A stretch of 64,000 nucleotides of DNA from Aphrophora alni (lineage: Eukaryota; Arthropoda; Insecta; Hemiptera; Aphrophoridae), in the NCBI GenBank assembly GCA_963513935.1, contig OY740771.1, positions 11,251,138-11,315,137 of the forward strand, given 5' to 3'. Positions 1 to 30,379 of the stretch are shown here, one piece after another (positions within the stretch are counted from its first letter, which is position 1; every line of letters begins with the position of its first letter). The notes under the pieces are model-generated. The model made no database searches and was not told the origin of the DNA. It was given only the letters and a program-made list of their open reading frames with translations. Made by a program: the position numbers and the translations under genes.

Positions 1-720
1 TTGTGCTACTAACCACCAAATAAATTGTTAAGATTTATATTTATAATTCTCACATTATAAACAAATTATATACTTAAGTACAAAAACATCTGAAAAGATA
101 AATTTGTGATGTCATGTAAATCAAATTATTGCTTAAAAAAAGTAATAACATGTTAACATTTTATACAAAGGATAGCTTAAAACATTATCACTTTTACTAA
201 AAGAAAATGTTTATTTTGATTTTAGTGGTATAACTAAATATTTCTGTTAAATATGTTTAGTATAATAATGACAGTGGTGAGACATCTGATGTTGTTGATC
301 ATACCAATTTATTGAAAATTGGAATTTTATTGTAGCTAACTAACTTATTACATGATACACTTATAACTTATACCTACATAACAAAATAATCCCATTTTAA
401 GATTGTAAAAATATTTAAACTTTTTATAAAAACTCTCGTTAACTTATCATTAAACCAACTTCGGATATCCAAACATTAATTTTCCTTGGAAACACATATT
501 TTGTAATAAATTTACCATTTAAATAGCATGACTGTTATGGGTAAATAACATGTTTCACAACAAAAATAATTTGAAACAGTTGTTATAAATTACCAAAAAA
601 TACATTTCATTTTGTTGTTTTGTTTGAAAATGTATAAAAGCCATTTTTAATTATTTTTTAAGTTATGTTATAAAATTTCTTACTTTATTTGTGTGGATTC
701 ACATTGTGTTTTGATTGATT
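1..720. other. AT-rich non-coding stretch
   Basis: No ORF of coding character, RNA gene or recognisable transposon end was seen. The sequence is very AT-rich with short homopolymer runs. It lies far downstream of the minus-strand glycerol kinase gene. Confidence 0.4.
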
Positions 721-905
721 CCTTACATCTCGCAAAACTAAACATTTTATATGGTTCATTGTTAATGTGTGATATTCGGTCTACATTTTTTTATCTCGGA
801 ACTGTTGACGACTTAACTGTACATACTGTATAGCGTTTACTTTATGATTTATTGCTTACATCTCGCAAAAGTTAACAGTTCATATGGTTTACTGTTGATG
901 TGTGA
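721..905 (+). repeat. Imperfect 50-bp direct repeat, 134-bp period
   Basis: The segment starting at 721 (CTTACATCTCGCAAAA) recurs at 855. Both copies continue with a similar ATATGGTT...TGTGTGA stretch for about 50 bp. It lies just upstream of a Helitron protein relic and may belong to that element's non-coding 5' region; this is inference only. Confidence 0.55.
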
Positions 906-1129
906 CAATTGCATGGGAGTTTAGATATTACATAAGTTTTAAACAGTACATAACAAAATGCTGGTCAAAGAAAACCATGTGAAAACACTTACTGGAAATG
1001 GTGACGAGGAAATGCCAATAACAGAAGAAACGAATCGTGAAATAAACCAACAGATTCAACTGTTGCCAACATGAATCTTAGACCTTGACATTATTTAAAA
1101 TTGTACATTCATTTGATCATAACAATCCA

Positions 1130-1440
1130 TATTTTGATGTAGGTGATCTTTCTGATGAATTTAGATATTGCAGTACTGCGAGATTGGCAAATGTCACTGT
1201 ATTGTCACAAAGAAAAGGAGTGTAAGGGTAGATATTCCCCAGGCCTATCCAAACTTACAAAATCTAATTACAAGTAATACACAACATTCACGACATTATC
1301 TGGAAAAAATCAGGAGCTACAACAGACTGTCTTTCGCTTCATTAGGAACCCATGTTTAAATGCCTCCTGGTGTGGGCTTTTACTGTTTTAGAATTAGCCC
1401 TGTGTACAACAAATTAAACACCTGGGACTATTAAAATGTA
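1130..1440 (+). pseudogene. Helitron Rep (helicase-like N-terminal domain) relic
   Basis: An open stretch at 1168-1359 reads in order a Cys-rich start (GKCHCIVTKKR), a proline/leucine linker, a TSNTQHSRHYLEKIRSYN segment and SFASLG. After one stop it continues in the same frame with PPGVGFYCFRI. This order matches the region just before the HUH motifs in Helitron Rep-helicase proteins, where the consensus reads IRSYN..LAFASMG....PPG.GPY.FRI. The HUH motif, helicase domain and CTAG hairpin end were not found, so this is a short broken fragment of a rolling-circle transposon. Recognition is by motif memory, not a search. Confidence 0.6.
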
Positions 1441-4400
1441 TACATCAGGTCATAAAACAAATACGAGAAGTAGAAGAAAAGCATTACAATTCTTAACTGG
1501 AAACTACTACTTTTTACTAATCTCTTCTTTTGGTAATATATATACATACAGAATATATAAACTCAAAAATAAAAGATTTGTTTTATTATTTTGATAAAAC
1601 TCTGTATTTGAATGATTATTGAATTCTTGAACAAATATTTTACACAATACTTCTCGTTTTATTATTTTAAAAAGTTCTATTGTAAAATAAAGCGACATCA
1701 GTATTATTGAATTATACTTATGCCTTAAAGACTGTTCAAGCCTAAAAGAGAGAGAAAAATTAAGCCTATAATTTTGTTTTCAATATTATAAATAAATAAA
1801 AATCAAGCTTAAAGAATTATTTGTCTTTTAAAATAAAGTTTACATTAATGAGAATGAAACTTTCAGCAGGGCCGGCATAACTGGAGGAGCACCCATTAGT
1901 TGCCACCCTGAAATTTGATAAGGGGGTCAAAAAATAATCACTTGTTGATTGTTTTATAAAATTATTCGCATACAAACAATTTTGTTCTGCCGAATTCTGA
2001 CTAATCAAAATTGAAAACATAAGCAAATATAATAGTTTAACATTTACAAAAACAAAGTTAATCTGCATAATAGCTGGTAGAGAGGCAGCCCTTACGTCTC
2101 ATTGTCCAAATACAATTGTAGTTTCTTTTTAATCTGATACAATAAAATAATAAAAAAATAATTACTATTACTCAGTGTTTTCCTTATTCCACATAAATAG
2201 GCTTAACATTATTCTTCTTAATTTCATTTCGATACATGTTTTGAGGGGGAAATTTATTAGCTTTCAGCAATCACTTTTAAAAAATAAATGAATAAAACCA
2301 TTTGAACGTAAATGAAATTAACTGTTAAATTAAAATGTTAATGAATTTTTTTGTTATGGATGTTTCAGCTACATTATAAAATTTAATAAACCCAATAATA
2401 AGTAACAATCTGTATTAATTTTCATGAAATATATATAACTGATTTAATTATTTCATGAAAATAGGGGTGAGAGGGGACTTTTATAAATGCTGACCCCCTT
2501 AATAAAAACCATGCTTCGCCATACCCTACATTCAACATACACATAAATGCTAAAAAACCTCCATGAATTAAATGAAATAACGAACAAATGCAAAAAAACA
2601 AAAAAACAAGAAGTTAATGGACTAAGTTGGCTTGATGTAAAATTCGTATATAGTGACAAGGTGTATTGCTAACTTTGGCATATATCACATTATAATCATA
2701 TTACCGGTTAATATATAATGTTCAATATACCCAATGAGATGGGAGGGATGAGATATATATGTGTTTAGGTGCATTTCATAAATATCAAATGATTACAGTA
2801 AAACATCATGCCTCACCACTGCCATAGAAAATAATAAGAAAAATTTAGATCAACCAAATTATAAAAATATATCAAAGTACTGAACAAACACATTGAAATC
2901 AAATATATTGTCCGCCACAGAAATGTTTGGTTATAAAATTTGCACCATTATTGTACAAACTTTACCTCTTACATTTTCACATTGCATATAAACAAAACCA
3001 AACAATTACAATAAGAAGAAAAATAGTTTTTTTTTTTTTTTTTACTTCATTTTGAGTCTTTAATGATTGCTGATTATGGTTATACAGTCATATACATACA
3101 ATGTATCATATAAAGTTTGGTATATTGCTAAGAGTCATTATTCTTAACGTTTCACCTTAATCTGTATACTCAATTATAAGAAAGATTGAGCTTTAATTAG
3201 TTTAACATTATTATATACAATACTAAAACAACTATAAGGCTCTATTATTAAAAAAAAAAAAAGAAGATATTAATTTAGTATTTAAAAAAATTATAATTTG
3301 CAAAAATATTTTGTTATGGTCAAGAACCTTAATTTGACCAAAATTAAGATTAGTTAATTTTAAAAAAATCAATTTTTGTTATATGTACAGATTACAAACT
3401 GGGGCACTTTAATTTTTTTCTTCAAAAAGTAGATTTTTTGTTATTTGATAATAAATAATAAAAAGTAATTGTTAAGAATGATTAATTTTATAATTAACAA
3501 AATACATTTAAAATTCCTATAACTATTACCTACTAGTTTCTTATTGAAATTGTATGTATAGTAGAATATCGATTATCTGTCAAAGGTCTTAACTAAGAGT
3601 ATTAATGGTTATAAGAATAGATGGATAATCAAATAAGTACATATAACTGTTTAGAACCGCTGCCAAGTCAGAACTGCTATAACATTTTGTCAATCAAATC
3701 AATGTTAAAATTTGTACAGCTTGTTCTTTTATAATGAGTAAATACAATAGTTCGATTTAAAAATAGATCGAATATGTGTTTAAAAAAATTATACTGTACA
3801 TTACCAATAGTAATATTTTTTTTAAACATTTGTATATTAACTTCATTTAATTTGAGAAGTGATCATAATTTCATCAGTCTGATAGTTTCATAATCTTATG
3901 ATTAAATTAGTAACAGATAATCAATGTTTTACTATAGATAAATAAATAAAATTTAATTACTAATCAGTGTAATTAGGGAAGAAATACTGAATTTCTTTAA
4001 ACAACTACCTCTATCCATATTCGACTTAATCCAAATTCCAATTTTAATAAATTATTTTATTTAGATTTTGAAAAGGCAGTGATTTGGTAGTAATTTATTA
4101 CTTATAACAGTTTAACAGCCTTACGAACAGTTTAACTTTGTTAAATGCATTGTATTTCTTATTTATAAATATAATAAAAAATAAGTTTGTTGCTATGACA
4201 TATTTGAACACATGCTATACTACTAGAGTACCTTCACTTTTACTATAGTTTAACTTAATTAAGAATATTTTAACACATAAAGAGGTTAAAATTGCACTAA
4301 AAATTTGCATCTAATTATTGACTACGAGATTATAATCTCAAATTATCTATTCCAATTGCAGCACACCATTTAATGTCATTTTAAGTAACGTGAAATCAAA

Positions 4401-4716
4401 ACCAAAGAGAATGCTGACATTAAGAATATGCTTCCAGGAAGTGTAACGAACAAGTTAATGGGTTTTTCTGAAAGAAAAAAAGAAAAGTTTTATACATAAA
4501 AAATGGCAAAATATAAAATAGTATTTTATTAATTAGTCCATAGGAGGGGATGATGGAATGTACCAATCATTAAAATAGGTTATAACCAAATAAAGAAAAA
4601 CGTTCAACATATGCATGGTCATTAAGTAAATATTATACACCTCTATAAATGGAGCAAATTCATTGCAAACTTTCCAACACACTCATTCAAAATCAAAATA
4701 CCGACAAAAACAAAAC
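1441..4716. other. Non-coding AT-rich stretch
   Basis: No gene recognised. Small open frames here (1507-1698, 1817-2068, 2453-2659) have low-complexity composition and no family resemblance. Polymeric T and A runs are common, for example near 3028-3045. One possible degraded miniature transposon is listed separately at 3560-3642. Confidence 0.4.
3560..3642. mobile_element. Possible degraded pogo-type miniature element
   Basis: The left side reads AGTAGAATATCGATTATC after TA. The right side contains GGATAATC in inverted relation, followed by a decayed end and TA. The pattern resembles pogo/Tigger miniature elements whose ends read CAGTAGAATATCGATTATC. Only about 8 bp of inverted match survive, so this is a weak call. 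Confidence 0.25.
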
Positions 4717-4718
4717 TA

Positions 4719-5762
4719 CGAGGGGGAATCAAAAAGTAAATTGCACTAGCCTATAAAAATTAAGAAAATTGATTTGTTTATTCTGAAACTACAAATAAAA
4801 TTCTACTTTTTTACTAATCGCCATATTGATTCAGACATTTATTATATCGAGACTGCATTTTCGAATCGCTGTTTAGCAAGAGCTTCTTTTTTCTTTGTAT
4901 CTAACATGTGGAAATCACAAGCCACGAGGTCTGAACAATACGGAGGATGTTCCCACTCTTTCCATTTAAACTTCTGCTTCATGAGGCCTTTTGTGACATG
5001 AATGGGGGTGGGGGGTTGCACTATCATGGAGAAGAACAACACCTTTTAATAGTTTTCCTGTGCGGCGGTCTTTAATTGCCTTTTTTAGTCTGTTCAAGGT
5101 TTCACAGTAAGCTGCTACATTAATTATTGTTCCCCTTGGCATGAGCTCAGTATGCACTACACCATGACTGTCGAAAAAAAGAGTCAACCTGCTGATGGAA
5201 GCTGTGGAAACTTCTTTGCTGGGAAGATTGAGTATGTCTCCTTTCATGTGAACTTCGTTTTGTTTCAGGAGTAAAATGATGGACCCAGCTTTCATCCCCA
5301 GTCATAATTTTTCCCAAACATTCATTGCCTTCCCTGTCATAATGAAACAATACCTGCATAGTCGATTGAAAACACTCCTCTTTGTGTTCTGCAGTGAGTA
5401 AGCAAGGCACCCAATGAGCGCACACTTTTTGAAGCTGCAGTTTCTCAGATATGATACTGTGCACACTTCCATGAAAAATATTCATCTCAGATGTGATTTC
5501 ATCCTTCATGATTCGTCTGTTTGCAAGAATTAATTGTTCAATATTGTCATCTGTGACAGAAATTAATAAGTTTCCTAGCCTATACTCATCCTCAATTTCA
5601 TTGCAGCCATTTTCAAACACCTTTTACCATTTTGCAATAGCCGGGCAAGAAAAACTACAGATGAATTTCAGTGGGATTACACTTTTTAGCACATAGAAAA
5701 TGAGTAACAGCACGGATTTCCAATTTGTAGGCAATTTCCAAGTGACACAACATTATTACTCG
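4719..5762 (-). mobile_element. Decayed mariner (D,D34D) transposon
   Basis: The downstream end at 4719 carries a mariner-like terminus (CGAGGGGGAATCAAAAAGTA) next to TA. The opposite end near 5762 keeps only CGAG beside TA, so that boundary is approximate. Length is about 1.04 kb, slightly short for a 1.3 kb mariner, consistent with internal deletions. The transposase relic inside is listed separately. Confidence 0.65.
4850..5735 (-). pseudogene. Mariner transposase relic
   Basis: Read on the minus strand from about 5735, segments appear in mariner order: an N-terminal EIRAV.HFL helix, a second helix-turn-helix region (NIFHGSVHSII), HWVPCLLT, the first catalytic Asp in TGDESWVHHFTPETKRSS, the second Asp in LLHDSATPH, and HPPYCSDLVACDFHM with the third Asp. 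The family consensus for the last block is HPPYSPDLAPSDFHLF. The pieces fall in at least three frames (5147-5620, 4966-5295, 4842-5042), so frameshifts have killed it. Use by an active copy elsewhere in the genome cannot be judged from here. Confidence 0.8.
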
Positions 5763-7233
5763 TATTTGTCAACAATGGAATCGTAAAAATTTTAAGTTGT
5801 AATCTAAATGTACCTTTAACAAATAGCAAACAACTTAAATTAACAATAAGTTACCTTATATGGGCTCCGCTACATGACTTATTTCTTAATTTAAATTCAT
5901 ACGTTTTGGAACTAAATTCTCAGAGTCTATCCCTCATTGAGTTTGCCACACACTACAATTTAACATCACAGACGAACATAACATTTAACACTATTATAAA
6001 AACACCGAGACACACACGGTACGCATCGTTTCAATGCCGTCGAACAACTAAAATCTCATGTCCATAACTTTATAGTATTGTTTATTTAGGATTAGTATTG
6101 TGGATCTTTATACCTGTGTCGTATATTGTATTCGAAGAATAATTTAATTGGTCGTTCAACAATATGTGTTTATTCTCTTTAAAGGCCTTAGGAATGACCT
6201 AGCTCGCTTAGTTCTGTGCAGTTCAGAAAACATTTTCATCAACTAGCGGGAAAGTCAAAATGATCTATACTATTTCTAAGAGAAGAATCCTAAAATTTGT
6301 GAAAGTACGAAGAAAATGATGATATTATAAGTAGTTTTTTTTTTTACAAATTAATTAGTCGTCTGCAATAAATCATGATTGACCAAAAAAAATTGCCCAT
6401 TTTGTGGTTAATCATGCACATTATCATTTCTATCATTGAAATACCTAGGCCATTTTCTCACCATTCCATCATTCGTTGCATTAAGTCACTCTTTTAATAG
6501 TAGCAATGAGTGGTTTCTGGTTGAAACTATTTACTTTAGTTTGTCTAGACCAATAAAACATAGTAAATTATACCAGTAACATTCCCTTTTCACCCTTATT
6601 ATACCAATAAAAAAAAACTACCCCACCTAACCCAATCACCAACACCAATTAAACCCTTAACTACCAGTATCAACGTGACCTTCATGAGCAGCAATATTTT
6701 ACCCATGGTAAGGTAAAAACTTCCTGCGAGGCAGTTTTATAAAACGATTCAAATTTTATTTTTAAATGTTATATTTGTATGATTGCTTGTTCATTCCATT
6801 ATATGAGGGCCACTCAGAAATAACCTCAGTTTGCAACTTTTTTAGCTAGATTCAGGCTTAACACCTCAATTAGATATTAAATACAGGAGACATTAAATGA
6901 AATGAATTAAAAATTTACCAAGCTTTAAGAAAAATTACTCGTTTATGTCGATAAATAGAATTTGAATTTATATAATCAGGGCACTAATTGTGTTACATAT
7001 TAAGTAAACAATACTGTACAAACACCCATCTAGGCTAAATTGTTTGCTCTATAAGCAAGCAACGTGACACAGAAAGCGAGGCTAACATTGACTTCTGACA
7101 CTATAAGCTATTGTGTGCCATAATAAAATAACTCACTGTGGTCACTGAGAAGGAATGGTACATTTGATAGTCTCTCTATATCAGCAGCAATATAACATAA
7201 AATTTATCTTAGTATAATGGAAGATTTAATATA
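5763..7233. other. Non-coding stretch
   Basis: No gene or RNA recognised. At about 6805, ATGAGGGCCACTCAGAAATA resembles a single irritans-type mariner terminus, but no partner end was found. Confidence 0.35.
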
Positions 7234-8767
7234 CAGAATGTCTTAAAATTTCAGGGACAGATTGACAACTTTTGAATCGAGATAGTAAAATGTGATTTGA
7301 GGTACTGCTCGATAATATAGCAAAAGAAATTATCTCCATTCCTCACCTAGATCATAACGTGAGTTTCTAAAAACATACATTGCCCTACAATCGATAAGAT
7401 ACCGCATATATATACATAACAAATTTATGTCTGCCAAAGTGCTAAGGATACAGTCTGATTCTTTTTACTTTCTCACATATATGTAGTATAAAGAAAATTA
7501 TGTGATAGTCAAAAATCAATGTCGATTTTTTCTTTCTTTTTAGTCTTAAAAAAAAGTAATTTTTGGAATGCTGTCTCTCTGGCAATGGTTGAATGTGCTG
7601 GGCTTTACAGATACAGTATATTGAGGGACTCATCTTTCATAACTCAAAGTTTAGGGGTAGCCATAATAAAAAACAAAATTACGATTTTCTCAAAATCCGC
7701 TCATACGATTTTGTTAAATTGCGGTTGCTATGAGCACTGCGCATGTAGAACTATACATTAAAATTAAATAAATTGCCTACATTATAAGACATCAATTGAT
7801 TATTTTTACAAATTTATGAACGTAGACTCATCGTTTGCAACATTAATATTTATTACTCATCACATAGATTTTTCAATTTAGTCATTAGTTAACGGTTTTT
7901 ATACATGAAACTTCAAGAAATGATTCAGGACAACAAAATAGTAAAAAAACTTTCTTATAAAACATATGTCAAATAGGTGAGACAGGTAAATTTTGTTCTA
8001 TGAATTGTTTTTGTAAGTCTAATCATTAAATATTGTAAAAGTTATGTATTTCTAAGTGTTGAAATATATTTGTAATAAATAAAAACAAAATATAAAAAAA
8101 TTAAAAAAACTAATAATATTATACTTTATCTTATAAATTTTCAAAATAATAGTTGCTTAAAATATTTAATATTGAATATCTCTGCAACCATAATGTTACA
8201 AAAAATATACAAGAGACAAATATTTCCCTCCTATAATGGCAAACAAAATGTTCAAAAAATTTTTCTGTAGGTCAAAAGATAACAGAGTTATCGACATAAA
8301 ACTGAAATGAAACATAATTTCTTGGTAAACGTCTACAATACCCAAGATTAGCCTCGGTATTTATTTCGGAATCGTCACCCTATTCATAAGGTATAACATT
8401 GAATTCACCCAATAATAATAATAAGAAATAATTAATATCATAAATTTCTGTATGTTGTAATAATGTGTAATAATTAGACTATAGGCTTACTGTGTATGGC
8501 AGAGAACAATGTTAAAGAAAAAATATAAGATGTTTTGATTCTTGGTATATACTGGTAAAATATAGCATAAAAAAATTTCTATACCAAAGTTCGTTTCTAA
8601 ATCTTAGTAATTTCTAAAATGATCATTATTTTTCGAAAAAATACAAAATGGCCGACAGATGGAGATAATGAAGCATTTTCAGATAAGTTTAAGGGAACTT
8701 TTTTTCTTTATTTTTATACCTTGTAATCAATTCCCATAGTTAGGACACATATTTTTTAAACATCCTG
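7234..8767. mobile_element. Non-autonomous DNA transposon, TA-flanked
   Basis: The left end reads CAGAATGTCTTAAAATTTC after TATA. The right end, reverse-complemented, reads CAGGATGTTTAAAAAATA, also next to TATA. The 1.53 kb between them holds no recognisable transposase; the open frames at 7442-7761 are low complexity. Terminal CAG and TA flanks fit the Tc1/mariner superfamily, but the inverted match is short. Confidence 0.45.
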
Positions 8768-9217
8768 TATATATAACAAGATAAAGTCAATGATTATTAT
8801 AACTTTATCATATTGATTGCTTTTTTCTTTTCGGTATTTTCCTTGCCAACTAAAAATTTCCTTGGTGGGTAGGAATTGGAAATAATTGTCATATTATGTC
8901 AAATGATATTCTCAAGTCTACCCTAATTTGTGGTTTAACAAAAGATGTACACAAATCACCTCTTTCTATCTTTTTTGTTCACAAGTTATCAAGATGTTCC
9001 AGGACTTCACTTTTTAATTATTATTTATAATATAAATTATGAAAAAGATCAATTTAATATTAACTACATTATTACTAAATAAATGATTACCATAAACAAT
9101 ACCTTATAAAATTAAAATATTATGCTTAGTTTATACAAATTAACGATCTATTTTAACTAAAACAAGTTGTTTGGTTACATAATTATTTGATATAATAAAT
9201 AACTATAATTATAAATA

Positions 9218-9894
9218 CAGTAGAGTCCCGCAAACTCAGCGTAATGTGGACCGGAAGTGTGCTGAGTTTGTGAAATGCCGGGTTATCGGGAATAAGGGCA
9301 AAAAAAAGGAGCTTCTTTTTTTCTAGGCTTATAAACGTATTTATACAGTAGAACCTCTGTTAAGCGGCCTCGGATCAACCGGTCCTCGAATTAACCGGCC
9401 TATTTTGTAGTGTACGGATTTGATAAGAGTTTCCGAAAACAAATTGTAATTGAAATACCAAAGCGGCTGCGATATCAAACGACTTTGTCGATAGCGGTAT
9501 CCCATTGTCGGCGGCGTAAAAACACCGGGGCATTGGCACCCGTCAGTATAGCAGACATACACCTGCACAAACGTTTGATGGGCCGTTTTTTTTCCACGAA
9601 TGAATTTAGTATACATTATGGAAAATATAACATTTCTTTTCAGTTTTCTTTGACTGGTTATGATCTACGCACAGTATATACAGTAAATAAAAATGAGCGA
9701 GTTACAAAAACGGAAGCGTGTGTTGGTTTCATTTGAGACGAGGTTAAATGTGTTAAAAAGACTTAATGCCCGCTTTGGGATCTGCCGAACTTTTACGAAC
9801 ATCGCTGTTTTTAGCAATATATTTTTTCACGTCGGGGTCGCAGAGTAATCCGGACTGCCGGGTTATCGAGTGCCGAGATTGCGAGACTCTAATG
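9218..9894. mobile_element. Composite pogo/Tigger-like element (copy A)
   Basis: It is flanked by TA on both sides. The left end CAGTAGAGTCCCGCAAACTC and the right end (GAGACTCTAATG, one mismatch from expected) are the type seen at 61321-62064. At 9346 a second, different pogo left end (CAGTAGAACCTCTGTTAA, the type of the 56070 element) sits inside, again preceded by TA. The core carries one copy of the 75-bp repeat and a plus-strand start of a CENP-B-type N-terminus (MSELQKRKRVLVSFETRLNV). The catalytic domain is absent, so it is non-autonomous. Confidence 0.75.
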
Positions 9895-10018
9895 TATTTT
9901 AAAAATTTGTGAGTAATCAGGTCAGAGAGTAGGCTCAAATAATTATAATATATTGATGAACTATTTGTTGATAATAAATAGTTTTTAAGAACAGTCTTAT
10001 TTTTATACAACAATTATA

Positions 10019-10127
10019 TGAGGCATGTCCAGAATGTTAGTACCGTTTACTTTATTTTTCCAAGAAAGGGCATACTTTACCTAACTTAACACTAAACTAC
10101 TACGGTACTTACTTTTTGGACACCTCA
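10019..10127. mobile_element. 109-bp miniature inverted-repeat element
   Basis: The left end TGAGGCATGTCCAGAATG and the right end (reverse complement TGAGGTGTCCAAAAAGTA) match with a 2-base indel. Both are flanked by TA. The repeat continues inward to TTAGTACCG/TAAGTACCG. It lies 51 bp downstream of the glycerol kinase stop codon and contains a minus-strand AATAAA. Confidence 0.65.
10051..10056 (-). other. Candidate poly(A) signal of glycerol kinase
   Basis: AATAAA on the minus strand about 123 nt after the stop codon at 10179. It lies inside the miniature element at 10019-10127, so the transposon may have supplied the 3'-end signal. No transcript evidence is available here. Confidence 0.35.
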
Positions 10128-10178
10128 TAAGTATTAAATTGATATCTGCTTTAAAGATCATTACTCTATTAACCAATT

Positions 10179-29695
<19,517 letters not shown>

Positions 29696-29750
29696 TTCAT
29701 TTTTAATTTGGTACTTTGTCTAATTTTACCCTTCAGTACGATCCATAATT
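29696..29750 (-). other. GK: Glycerol kinase 5' UTR, second leader segment
   Basis: Upstream of the start codon, minus-strand TTATTATTTTCTAG ends at 29751, a good acceptor. A good donor (GTAAGA, from minus 30326) lies 576 nt further upstream, implying an untranslated first exon ending at 30327. Transcript data are needed to confirm it. Confidence 0.5.
29726..29746 (-). other. Six-codon upstream ORF in the glycerol kinase leader
   Basis: ATGGATCGTACTGAAGGGTAA encodes MDRTEG and a stop, 30 nt before the GK start codon. If the leader exon is real, this uORF could lower initiation at the main ATG. Confidence 0.4.
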
Positions 29751-30379
29751 CTAGAAAATAATAAAACAAATTATTTAACGTATCAGTGAAATATTTAACT
29801 TTTAATACATTTTCTTAATTATAAAGGTAATTATTTAATTTAGAAAACCAAATTTTTCAAGAATCATTCATTTTAAATCTTAGGCTATCATGAAAAGAAA
29901 AAAGAGTGAAGTATTCATTTTTCATCATAAAAATTGAAAATCAAATTTAATACATAGATAAATAATCCGGTTACATAGAGTCTTAAGTATATAGGGAACT
30001 GTTTTCCTGAACTGTTTACAGGTTACGAGCAACTATATATTACACAACAGCATAGATTATAAATCAACTAATTGTGCAATTATAATAGAAGAAAAATTTA
30101 CATTTTCATGAAATGGGGGGTATGGTGATGGGTCTAATTTGTGAAACCTTGTTTGCAAATGTTTATTTAAGTATAGTAGCTTAGTAATTTCTTACTGGAC
30201 CCATTCGGACATGGTGTTTTGTTTAAGTAATAATATATGTCTAAATTACTTGACTAAAATATTCGACCACAAAGTTTTAGGGATATTTCTTTAATATGAA
30301 ATAACAATAAAGGAAATGAATCTTACCTAAGTTGATCCACGCATTAAAGTTTTTAGTTTAACTCGTATTATTTATGGTG

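Noticed and set aside
6805..6840. Second mariner element
   Set aside because: One possible terminus (ATGAGGGCCACTCAG) without a partner or transposase.
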